37,456 nt of DNA. Origin: a virus. Location of the stretch: the IMG/VR virus record IMGVR_UViG_3300043548_000155, positions 1 through 37,456 of that record; one strand, 5' to 3'. Below are positions 6,425-12,894 of the stretch, piece by piece; the stretch's first letter is position 1, and every line of letters starts with the position of its first letter. Under the pieces are notes generated by a model. That model was not told where the DNA came from, did not search any database, and saw only the letters and a program-made list of their open reading frames with translations. Made by a program: the position numbers and the translations under genes.

Positions 6425-6651
6425 TCAGCAACTCCGAAATGTTTCTTAATCTTTTCTTTAATGTGTATACCTCTAACTGTTTCGGGATTGTCCCAATACG
6501 CTTTGTAGGCAATTTCTCCACATTCCCTAACAATCAACTCGGCGAACTTTTCAGGATCAAAGTCCTGTGTATAAGTGAAATAATTTCCATCATTGTCAAC
6601 TTCAACATACCCGCCGGCTTGTTTAAAAAGAATTTCAATTTGTTCGTTCAT
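6421..6651 (-). CDS. Conserved small phage protein (76 aa)
   Basis: ATG 6651-6649, one base beyond the stop of the upstream gene. Sequence features are GGYVEVDNDGNYFTYTQDFD, then PEKFAELIVRECGEIAYKAY and a C-terminal IKEKIKKHFGVAE. The FAELIVREC...I...FGV pattern recurs in unnamed phage proteins. Acidic, soluble and of unknown function. Coupled to the membrane protein downstream by a 4-nt overlap. Confidence 0.78.
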   Translation of the reverse strand: MNEQIEILFKQAGGYVEVDNDGNYFTYTQDFDPEKFAELIVRECGEIAYKAYWDNPETVRGIHIKEKIKKHFGVAE

Positions 6652-6652
6652 A

Positions 6653-6982
6653 TTAGGATCCGGTTGTCATAAACAAAATTTCAGGGTCGATAGAACTTTG
6701 TGAAAAGTGTTCGATATACACATGGTGTTCATCACCGCTGTCACGAATCAATGCGTTACCTGCAACATACAATGCGGCCCAAGTACTACCATTGATAGCA
6801 ACTTCGTGATCACCGGAACCATATGCACGATAAATCACTTTCTTGACACCTTCAAAAGGATGACGTTCGCTAAGATTGTCAACTTCATAAATAGACCAAA
6901 CTGCATCAAGACCTAGTTCTTCACGTACTTGACGGAAGTATGCAAACTTAGTGTCAAAGTCATTATTTGCTAGTGTAATCAT
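6653..6982 (-). CDS. Conserved phage protein (109 aa)
   Basis: ATG 6982-6980 with AAAGGACAC upstream and promoter 7015-7043. N-terminal FDTKFAYFRQVREELGLDAV and WSIYEVDNLSERHPFEGVKK are followed by YGSGDHEVAINGSTWAALYV and a C-terminal HHVYIEHFSQSS. It appears to be a compact alpha/beta protein with no recognised catalytic site. First gene of a three-gene operon with the 76-aa and membrane proteins. Confidence 0.75.
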   Translation of the reverse strand: MITLANNDFDTKFAYFRQVREELGLDAVWSIYEVDNLSERHPFEGVKKVIYRAYGSGDHEVAINGSTWAALYVAGNALIRDSGDEHHVYIEHFSQSSIDPEILFMTTGS

Positions 6983-7014
6983 TTTGTGTCCTTTATCTAA
7001 CTGTCTAAGATTCT

Positions 7015-7043
7015 ATTGTATACCCAAACCCATTTAATGTCAA
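7015..7043 (-). promoter_or_regulatory. Early promoter
   Basis: TTGACA (7043-7038), 17-nt spacer and TACAAT (7020-7015). The -35 overlaps the stop codon of the GIY-YIG gene. Confidence 0.85.
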
Positions 7044-7381
7044 CCTTTTACACCAAACGTATTGAGTTTGGGTTGCATTGTGTTGATCAAATCAGTTTCA
7101 CGGGCATGGGCTTCTTTCTTACCACGTACCACCTCGATAACACCATAGACAAAAGCCTCAGGGCCAAAAGTGCGTAAAGCACGTGACAGACCCCAATCCT
7201 TGTTTTCTGTCATAGCACGTTGTAAGTGTTTTTGCATACGACGGTGTAAAGTACGCTTGACATTACCGTTGTAGTTTACAGCAGTAAGGCCCACGTAATA
7301 GTCACCCGACTCCACATGTTCAATGAAGTAGATAACCTGATTACGATCCGATCTGCGCTTACGTGTGTTTTTCGAGTTCAT
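7040..7381 (-). CDS. GIY-YIG nuclease family protein
   Basis: 113 aa. After a basic start (MNSKNTRKRRSDRN) comes a GIY-YIG-like core: QVIYFIEHVESGDYYVGLT corresponds to the GIY and YIG strands. It is followed by RTLHRRMQKHLQRA with the conserved Arg and His, a middle segment with FGPEAFVYGVIEVV, and Glu in ARETDLINTMQPKLNTFG. The family cuts DNA and includes homing and host-DNA-degrading enzymes. The ATG lies only 6 nt below the -10 of its promoter (7388-7416), so its mRNA should be leaderless. Nuclease family is confident, while the target is unknown. Confidence 0.82.
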   Translation of the reverse strand: MNSKNTRKRRSDRNQVIYFIEHVESGDYYVGLTAVNYNGNVKRTLHRRMQKHLQRAMTENKDWGLSRALRTFGPEAFVYGVIEVVRGKKEAHARETDLINTMQPKLNTFGVKG

Positions 7382-7387
7382 GCATGT

Positions 7388-7416
7388 ATTATATGCCCAA
7401 ACCCATTAAATGTCAA
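7388..7416 (-). promoter_or_regulatory. Strong early promoter placed directly on the start codon
   Basis: TTGACA (7416-7411), 17-nt spacer and TATAAT (7393-7388). The ATG at 7381 is where transcription should begin. Confidence 0.9.
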
Positions 7417-7437
7417 GCCTTTTTTAGGCTCTGTAAG

Positions 7438-7866
7438 TCATTGATTTTTAAGTAGAATTTTAAGCACTTTTTGTTGCTTTTGTGCAACATCCTGCTCCCA
7501 GGGCTGGGCCAGATACTCTTTATGAGTCATATTCTTATTAACTTTATAAGTCTTGTTTTCCCAGATAATATCACCAAAACGAGTATTGGATAATCGTTTT
7601 TGATATATCTGTTCTAAATGCAATAACTCATGGGTTAATGGAATAACAATATCATTAATAGATAAATCTAAATTAATCCTAATTCTATTAGGTTTTCGAT
7701 AATCGATTAATGTTTCTCCATAGTTATTGGGACCTAATTGAATAAATTCAATTTCTATTATATCAGGTAAATCCAAATAATCTCTAAGTCTGGCGCAAAC
7801 ATAATTTGCAACCTTCTCTTTTTGATTATCTGGACTTACGCCTTTATAATAATAGAATCTAATCAT
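7438..7866 (-). CDS. HExxH zinc metallopeptidase-like protein
   Basis: 142 aa, ATG 7866-7864. It contains VIPLTHELLHLEQ, a standard HExxH zinc site (HELLH), with a possible third ligand or Glu in YLAQPWEQDVAQKQQ about 45 residues later. The protein starts MIRFYYYKGVSPDNQKEKV. A late-promoter-like AATAAATA ends 4 nt before the ATG and there is no ribosome site. Probably a small phage zinc protease or SprT/ImmA-like protein. The substrate is unknown. It reads toward the GIY-YIG gene promoter. Confidence 0.75.
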   Translation of the reverse strand: MIRFYYYKGVSPDNQKEKVANYVCARLRDYLDLPDIIEIEFIQLGPNNYGETLIDYRKPNRIRINLDLSINDIVIPLTHELLHLEQIYQKRLSNTRFGDIIWENKTYKVNKNMTHKEYLAQPWEQDVAQKQQKVLKILLKNQ

Positions 7867-7869
7867 TGA

Positions 7870-8049
7870 CTATTTATTAGTCAATTTTTCAATTTCATTA
7901 GCCGCTTCTTCCAATAAGTCAGCAATACGATCAGGTTTGCCTTCTTGTACAGAAAGTCGCTCGGTGTTATTCCTGCGAATCTCTGCACGTTTGCGTAGGC
8001 GAAACACTAAACTTTGTTCACTTATTGGTAAATGTGATTCATCTTTCAT
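7870..8049 (-). CDS. Small helical phage protein (59 aa)
   Basis: Start ATG 8049-8047 overlaps the TGA of the upstream gene (ATGA). The product contains SLVFRLRKRAEIRRNNTERL and a C-terminal helix RIADLLEEAANEIEKLTNK. This is a familiar small phage helical protein pattern (RKRAEIRR...DRIADLLEEAA). The helical ends suggest a dimeric coiled coil. Unknown function. The last codons overlap the AATAAATA motif that precedes the zinc peptidase gene. Confidence 0.7.
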   Translation of the reverse strand: MKDESHLPISEQSLVFRLRKRAEIRRNNTERLSVQEGKPDRIADLLEEAANEIEKLTNK

Positions 8050-8249
8050 TTTGACCTCACACAGCGATAGTTTTCAGACTTTAATCCAAGTTGACGTGCG
8101 GCATCTTCACACATTTCTCGACCATTTTTACCCACATCAACGGAATTATAAAACTCGCCCAATGGTCGCCAATCGTATTTGATAACATCGGCCGACTTGG
8201 CAGAAGCGCCTGCGCCAACCACAGTCCAAATCATCAGTATGTAAATCAT
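8046..8249 (-). CDS. Small exported protein with signal peptide (67 aa)
   Basis: ATG 8249-8247 overlaps the stop of the RNA ligase gene. The N-terminus MIYILMIWTVVGAGASAKSA looks like a short signal peptide with cleavage after ASA. The mature part has two Cys (EMCEDAARQLGLKSENYRCV), possibly a disulfide in the periplasm. Function is unknown. Part of a tightly overlapping operon from the phosphoesterase to here. Confidence 0.7.
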   Translation of the reverse strand: MIYILMIWTVVGAGASAKSADVIKYDWRPLGEFYNSVDVGKNGREMCEDAARQLGLKSENYRCVRSK

Positions 8250-9127
8250 ATAGTCTCCATATAGTTACGCACCCATGCTAGGCGTGCTTGTTCATCTAAT
8301 GCAGTATACTCATCAATGTTTGCACGAATTGCATCTACCAGTGGATAGTACTCTTCATCCAAATTCTTCTTAATGTCATTCTGCATGTTAACCAACTTGT
8401 CAGTGCGAGGATTACGTGCAACCCACTTGTTAGTCAAGTACCAAGGACTCTTAATCTTTGATGAGATTCCTCCCATTGCATAGAATACGAATCCTTCATG
8501 TCGAACACTCTTCACTAACTCTTTTAGTTCACCCATAGACACATGCATATGTTCAGTGCCAAAGCAACCAAACATTGAAGCCATGTTCATGTCTACTTGT
8601 ACAGGGCTACCCCAAACCTTTAGTCGATGACCTAAGTAGTACATACCTTCAACTTCAGGAATGATGTGCGGATCATTACGATGCACACATTCAAACATGA
8701 AAGTATAGGTAGAATGCTTTTCGCATACACCGCGGAATCGTGACAAGTGAGGACGAATCAACTCCTTAGCCATAGTAACAAAGTCACTATCAGTTGAACC
8801 AGTAGTTGACACAAGGATATCATCATTATGCCAAGTTACTGCAACCATAAAGCCATTGACCTTACGATATGCGTCTACCATCACTGAGTCACCTAGTACA
8901 GGAGCCTTATCTTCAACACCATAGTTATACACTTTGGTGAATGGATACGACACAATATTGAATTCACTATCAACAATAGTGCCACGACATTCCTCTAGAT
9001 AAGTATTCCAAAGGTTGTCGTAGAATACACTCTTCTTGTACTTTAGTACATAGATGCCATCGCCAGCCGGACGCATGTTGACCAACTTTGGATTTTCTTC
9101 TACAAACTTACGCAAATCTTCCTTCAT
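8246..9127 (-). CDS. RNA ligase (T4 Rnl1-like, ATP-dependent)
   Basis: 293 aa, ATG 9127-9125 with TTAGGAAAG upstream. Nucleotidyltransferase motifs appear in order: motif I AYRKVNGFMVAV with the adenylated Lys89 (KxNG), RGTIVD upstream of it, motif III-like TYTFMFECVHRND, motif IV HEGFVFYAM, and motif V SSKIKSPWYLTNKWV. The length and order fit T4 Rnl1-type enzymes, which reseal cut tRNA anticodon loops. The kinase and metallophosphoesterase genes next to it support an RNA-repair operon, and the window carries 34 tRNA genes as substrates. DNA ligase is unlikely, because there is no OB-fold domain. Confidence 0.88.
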   Translation of the reverse strand: MKEDLRKFVEENPKLVNMRPAGDGIYVLKYKKSVFYDNLWNTYLEECRGTIVDSEFNIVSYPFTKVYNYGVEDKAPVLGDSVMVDAYRKVNGFMVAVTWHNDDILVSTTGSTDSDFVTMAKELIRPHLSRFRGVCEKHSTYTFMFECVHRNDPHIIPEVEGMYYLGHRLKVWGSPVQVDMNMASMFGCFGTEHMHVSMGELKELVKSVRHEGFVFYAMGGISSKIKSPWYLTNKWVARNPRTDKLVNMQNDIKKNLDEEYYPLVDAIRANIDEYTALDEQARLAWVRNYMETI

Positions 9128-9306
9128 GATACTTTCCTAATTCTTTTAAACTTCAATCGCCAAAAAAGTTGCCACCGTCTTGCTTGGGGAGTCTTATGAA
9201 GGCTTTGTGTGCCTGTCACAAACTTACCGTTAATCAGTTTGCCAAACGGTTTGGCTTTAGGCATCCCCTTGAGTAACTTTTCACTGACACGTTCATACTC
9301 ACTCAT
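9124..9306 (-). CDS. Small basic protein (60 aa)
   Basis: Start ATG 9306-9304 lies just after the stop of the kinase gene. The frame also extends 12 codons into that gene without a better start. Product MSEYERVSEKLLKGMPKAKP continues with FGKLINGKFVTGTQSLHKTP and ends in a strongly basic tail (FWRLKFKRIRKVS). It overlaps the RNA ligase start by 4 nt. Unknown, but its charge and position suggest an RNA-binding accessory of the repair genes. That is inference. Confidence 0.6.
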   Translation of the reverse strand: MSEYERVSEKLLKGMPKAKPFGKLINGKFVTGTQSLHKTPQARRWQLFWRLKFKRIRKVS

Positions 9307-9307
9307 T

Positions 9308-9772
9308 TTATGGTACATTCCAAATCTCCTTAAAGCCTTCATCAGTCGTTGGCATTTGAAAGCCCTTAATCATCTGTACCATTACATCTGAAGGAATATT
9401 CTTCCCAGGACGTGATGCTAGACGGCGATGCAATTCACTCAGTTCAGGTGTTGCAAAGACTACGGCAATATGCTCATAATCTCGCAACATCCTAAACTTA
9501 CGTTCACGGCTCTTGACACTCACTGACGTTTGGTCCCAAATAATGTCTCGACCTGCTTCACGGGCATTGACGACATCCTTAGCCATTAAGTCAACAGCAG
9601 TAGGCATATAGTCCTTGAACACTTCGTTGTAGGTCTTGCCTACACTCTTAGCATAGGCTTCAACATGGTTATCAGTCGAAACGATAACACAGTCTTTAGA
9701 CCATGCTTGATTTGCAATCCAAGTACTCTTGCCTGCTCCAGGCACACCAATTAATTGATAACACTTTGTCAT
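9308..9772 (-). CDS. P-loop polynucleotide kinase-like protein
   Basis: 154 aa, ATG 9772-9770 with AAGGAATAG upstream. Walker A QLIGVPGAGKSTW (Gly9-Thr17), IVSTDNHVEAYAKS following as in T4 Pnk/AAA_33 kinases, DIIWDQTSVSVKSRERKFRM with the DQT motif, and a lid region HRRLASRPGKNIPSDVM. It has only the kinase half, with no HAD phosphatase domain as in T4 Pnk. The neighbouring metallophosphoesterase might supply phosphatase activity. With the RNA ligase it would heal and seal broken RNA ends. Confidence 0.86.
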   Translation of the reverse strand: MTKCYQLIGVPGAGKSTWIANQAWSKDCVIVSTDNHVEAYAKSVGKTYNEVFKDYMPTAVDLMAKDVVNAREAGRDIIWDQTSVSVKSRERKFRMLRDYEHIAVVFATPELSELHRRLASRPGKNIPSDVMVQMIKGFQMPTTDEGFKEIWNVP

Positions 9773-9781
9773 AACTATTCC

Positions 9782-10336
9782 TTAATGATGAGGCTTAATC
9801 TCACCCTTCAATGCATCTTGAATCATATCGTCCAAACTTGACACTACCTTACCAGTAGCGTCAAATCCTGCATCACGGGCACGATACTTTTCAAGTCCTG
9901 TCTTATCACCGTGAACGTGTCCATAGAAGTGAACACTACCGCGATGCATTTGATCCCATTCGAGGATTGGGAAGTGAAACATTACGACCTTATGACCATC
10001 ATGATTTATACGCAGGTACTTGTGAATCTCCTTGAATCTTGACCTAAACAATTCACTCTTAGTCAATTTTTCATCGTGATTACCTTCGATCAATATCTTG
10101 TCGCCATTCAATTGGTCAAGAATAGCAACAGCCTTTTCTACGTTGCAGAAGGCAATGTCACCAAGAATGTACACTTCGTCACCTGATTGTACACTCTCGT
10201 TCCATTCTTTGATCATCATAGCATTCATGTGATCCACATCCGTAAAACGGCTACGGGTCACAGGACAAAATTTCATGATGTTAGTATGACCAAAATGCAG
10301 GTCACTTGTAATCCACTTTTTCATTTCTTCTCTCAT
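9782..10336 (-). CDS. Calcineurin-like metallophosphoesterase
   Basis: 184 aa from ATG 10336-10334 (AAGGA upstream; the frame is open further up without a site). All metal-binding motifs are present: SDLHFGH (Asp12, His14), LGDIAF, EGNHDE, FHFPI and YGHVHGD. The size fits the small phage YfcE-like or Pnkp-like phosphoesterases. Together with kinase and ligase genes downstream it may act in RNA end repair (removing 2',3'-cyclic or 3' phosphates). The family covers other phosphodiester substrates, so specificity is open. First gene of the repair operon, promoter 10350-10378. Confidence 0.9.
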   Translation of the reverse strand: MREEMKKWITSDLHFGHTNIMKFCPVTRSRFTDVDHMNAMMIKEWNESVQSGDEVYILGDIAFCNVEKAVAILDQLNGDKILIEGNHDEKLTKSELFRSRFKEIHKYLRINHDGHKVVMFHFPILEWDQMHRGSVHFYGHVHGDKTGLEKYRARDAGFDATGKVVSSLDDMIQDALKGEIKPHH

Positions 10337-10349
10337 TTTTATATTCCTT

Positions 10350-10378
10350 ATTATATACGTTTTGGGCATTATTGTCAA
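10350..10378 (-). promoter_or_regulatory. Strong promoter of the RNA-repair operon
   Basis: TTGACA (10378-10373), 17-nt spacer and TATAAT (10355-10350), preceded by AAAAAAGGGC. It is divergent from the late-type promoter of the plus-strand oxygenase. Confidence 0.9.
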
Positions 10379-10392
10379 GCCCTTTTTTAGCC

Positions 10393-10400
10393 AATAAATA
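10393..10400 (+). promoter_or_regulatory. T4-like late promoter motif (AATAAATA)
   Basis: AATAAATA ends 5 nt before the ATG at 10406 and no ribosome site is present. Transcription starting about 6 nt after the motif would begin at the ATG. Confidence 0.6.
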
Positions 10401-10405
10401 TCAAT

Positions 10406-11041
10406 ATGGCTACACTAACTGACTTCATTGTAAACTGGGGTGACGTTGTTGAACTAGATTTTCCTAAGATGGATTTAAATCATGTCAAAAACGTACTTGA
10501 TAAGCATCCGGGCTGGAAACCCTATCAGCCACATAAGACAGGCTATAATAGATTTGGCCTAAGTGTGACTAGCCTCGATGGTCAATATTCAGGAGAACCT
10601 GACTTATACTCGTTGCGTGAATGGCAAAAGATGACAGGCCAATCATACAATGAAATGAGTTTTAGAAAACGCACTAACATTGTACAGTTCATTCCTGAAC
10701 TTGATCAGTTCTTGAATTTTTGGGAGCCAAACTTAGGAAGAACACACTTCTTAAGACTTGACAAGGGAGGCTTCTTTCCTCCACATAGAGACAACGGAGC
10801 AATCGTAGCGGTACCTACATTCAGGATCATTGTGCCTATCTATAATTTTGGTATCAATGACATGAAATGGATACAAGATGAAAAGATTACTCGCTTAGAG
10901 TTAGGTGCTACTTATTTCATTAACACTAGTAGACTACATAGTGTATTCAGTTTTGTTGATAATTGTTTGATGTTAGTTTTAAACGTCAACACAGACGAAC
11001 ATATTCTTAGTAAGATGGTTAAAAGAATTGTCGCAATTTAA
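10406..11041 (+). CDS. 2OG-Fe(II)/Asp-Asn hydroxylase-like oxygenase
   Basis: 211 aa starting MATLTDFIVNWGDVVELDFP. The jelly-roll iron site is visible: FPPHRDNGA with His127-x-Asp129, a distal His178 in NTSRLHSVFSF, and RIIVPI and NDMKW strands between. This arrangement fits the aspartyl/asparaginyl beta-hydroxylase-like branch of 2-oxoglutarate oxygenases. In phages such proteins may modify proteins or DNA, but the substrate is unknown. It starts directly after a late promoter motif. Its end overlaps the PP-loop gene by 14 nt, so the two are likely co-expressed late. Confidence 0.82.
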   Translation: MATLTDFIVNWGDVVELDFPKMDLNHVKNVLDKHPGWKPYQPHKTGYNRFGLSVTSLDGQYSGEPDLYSLREWQKMTGQSYNEMSFRKRTNIVQFIPELDQFLNFWEPNLGRTHFLRLDKGGFFPPHRDNGAIVAVPTFRIIVPIYNFGINDMKWIQDEKITRLELGATYFINTSRLHSVFSFVDNCLMLVLNVNTDEHILSKMVKRIVAI

Positions 11042-12023
11042 AATATTCTACAATGATTGGTTAGATTGCAGTGGTATGATACATGGTACTGGTAAAGATC
11101 ATACAGTGAATTTACCGGTAGAGTTTTTTAATAACTTACAATTTGATCAAGAATCACTAACACAATATAGAATTGATGCTGCCAAACTATGTGCAGAGAC
11201 TTTAGGCGATAGGCCTGCATTATGCTTTAGTGGCGGTGCAGATAGTCAAGCAATGCTACAATGCTGGCATGAAGCCAAATTAAACTTTGACACATTCATT
11301 GTTGTGTTTAACGATGGATTAAACAGACAAGACAGTGATCATGCTATTTCATTTTGCAAAGAAAGAGGCTACCCTTATAAGGAGTTACATTTCAATGTAA
11401 TTCAATTCTTAAACAGAGACAACTATGAGTGTGGCATAAAGTACAATTCACATAGTCCACATTTCAACGTTCATTATAGAATCGTAGAGATGCTAAAAGA
11501 CATGGGATATACTGGAGTCTGTAACGGGGGCGATGCTCCTTATAATCACAATGAAGTATGGGGTGAGAATTTCTCTAAGAACCCCTTTCACTTTTTAAAG
11601 ATACAAGACAAATTAAGCATACCATTTCAAGGAAGTTTTTTGAGTTTTTATCCTCAATTGGCTTGGTCTATTGCATTGTTCACTAAATTTAATTCTGATG
11701 TATTTAAGGGAGTAGATACTGTTATTCGTGATTGGGAAGCGGAACAAGAAATCAGACATTATCGATATACTAAAAAGATATTTGCATATCAGAAAGTTGG
11801 GCTGAATATAATCCCACAAGAAACTAAATTTACAGGATTTGAACTTGTTAAAAAGTATTATGAAAATCTAACAGGGGATGGCTGGACGTTTGAAAGAAAA
11901 TTTAGACACCCCTTAGTAGCACTTTTAGATCATGAAAAGCATGTATATAAATTTGATCTGACAAAAGAACAACAATCTGTTATAACATCAATCCAACTCA
12001 ATAACCTCGGATCTACGTTCTAA
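11028..12023 (+). CDS. PP-loop ATP pyrophosphatase (asparagine synthase/adenylation-like)
   Basis: 331 aa if the TTG at 11028 is used. The first ATG (11076) would cut 16 residues that look genuine (FKIFYNDWLDCSG), so I keep the TTG start, with some doubt. The PP-loop ALCFSGGADSQAMLQCW (Ser68-Ser73) is followed by FIVVFNDGLNRQDSDHAI, a second ATP-site strand, and GVCNGGDAPYNHNE. The N-type ATP pyrophosphatase fold adenylates substrates in amidation, tRNA thiolation or NAD synthesis. This one has no recognised partner domain. Co-transcribed with the oxygenase, it may form a small modification pathway. Confidence 0.82.
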   Translation: MSQFKIFYNDWLDCSGMIHGTGKDHTVNLPVEFFNNLQFDQESLTQYRIDAAKLCAETLGDRPALCFSGGADSQAMLQCWHEAKLNFDTFIVVFNDGLNRQDSDHAISFCKERGYPYKELHFNVIQFLNRDNYECGIKYNSHSPHFNVHYRIVEMLKDMGYTGVCNGGDAPYNHNEVWGENFSKNPFHFLKIQDKLSIPFQGSFLSFYPQLAWSIALFTKFNSDVFKGVDTVIRDWEAEQEIRHYRYTKKIFAYQKVGLNIIPQETKFTGFELVKKYYENLTGDGWTFERKFRHPLVALLDHEKHVYKFDLTKEQQSVITSIQLNNLGSTF

Positions 12024-12806
12024 GCCTCTGCCTGGATTAGAATATAGTTTAGCACCCAAATAGTTTATATTTTTTACTCTATCGTGTGATGTTATCCAAA
12101 TTCGATTGTCTAAATGAATTTCATAAGGTGCTACCTTACAATTAGATAACCTAGAATCTTTGTATGGACTAAGATGCGTCACTAAAATTCCATAGTGCTG
12201 TAAACTAGATTCCCAACGTTTTAATTTTAGATTCATCTCATTATACTTTTCATTGACCCAGTCCATACTAGCCCATATGGGCAATCCGCCATATGATACG
12301 TAGGCTAGTTCCTTAGGCTTCTCTTCACCTTCAAGAAACTCATCCTTATGTCGGGCGCATATTGAATGGTTCTGATAAAAGAAAGTATCTTCCCAAGAAC
12401 CTTCATATGAATAGATTTTAGGAAATCCATATACGGGAAATACATCAACAGTTTGGCCAGTTCTTAACTTAATAAGTAACCCATTGTCTGTTCTAGGGTC
12501 TTTCCAATGAAGGTTTGGCAACCAGTCATTACTGTTATTGATTCGTACATTAAAGTTATCTTCACGTTCATACTCATATTTGGTAAACATTCTCCAATAA
12601 CGTTCGTAGGTGCCTAAGTTATATACAAATTGTACGTCTGGATACTTTTTAGCCATGTTATGTGCATAGAATATACTTCTTTTAGGATTTCCTAAATTTC
12701 CATTGAATACTACTAAATCTACGTCAGAGGGTATTGTTTCATCCGCAGGTTCAGTTGGTTCGTTGAACCCATAATTCAAATCGCTAATCACGTGTAGTTT
12801 AAACAT
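11988..12806 (-). CDS. Degenerate calcineurin-like phosphoesterase fold protein
   Basis: 272 aa from ATG 12806-12804. The open frame continues upstream for 39 codons, but ACTAAATA lies 5 nt before this ATG. The N-terminus MFKLHVISDLNYGFNEP and DVDLVVFNGNLGNPKRS follow the calcineurin-like pattern. However, the metal ligands are altered: DLN instead of DLH, and GN instead of GD. Later GILVTHLSPYKDS and IWITSHDRVKN stand where GNHD and GHxH motifs would be. It is thus probably a non-metal or altered-metal relative. It overlaps the PP-loop gene tail to tail by 36 nt. Function is unknown. Confidence 0.72.
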   Translation of the reverse strand: MFKLHVISDLNYGFNEPTEPADETIPSDVDLVVFNGNLGNPKRSIFYAHNMAKKYPDVQFVYNLGTYERYWRMFTKYEYEREDNFNVRINNSNDWLPNLHWKDPRTDNGLLIKLRTGQTVDVFPVYGFPKIYSYEGSWEDTFFYQNHSICARHKDEFLEGEEKPKELAYVSYGGLPIWASMDWVNEKYNEMNLKLKRWESSLQHYGILVTHLSPYKDSRLSNCKVAPYEIHLDNRIWITSHDRVKNINYLGAKLYSNPGRGLERRSEVIELD

Positions 12807-12811
12807 ATAAA

Positions 12812-12819
12812 TATTTAGT
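12812..12819 (-). promoter_or_regulatory. T4-like late promoter motif (ACTAAATA)
   Basis: ACTAAATA, 5 nt from the ATG at 12806 on the minus strand, with no ribosome site. Confidence 0.5.
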
Positions 12820-12858
12820 AAGTCAAAATCAATGCTTTTTTTAAAAAATGCTAGGAAT

Positions 12859-12866
12859 GATAAATA
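12859..12866 (+). promoter_or_regulatory. T4-like late promoter motif (GATAAATA)
   Basis: GATAAATA lies 28 nt before the ATG of the subtilisin gene, which here has a normal leader with TTGGAG. Confidence 0.55.
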
Positions 12867-12894
12867 CAATATAATAATTGGAGCCAAACGAACC

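Noticed and set aside
7040-7381. GIY-YIG gene as an inteins/intron-homing remnant
   Set aside because: No intron or split gene is seen nearby. Better read as an ordinary phage nuclease.
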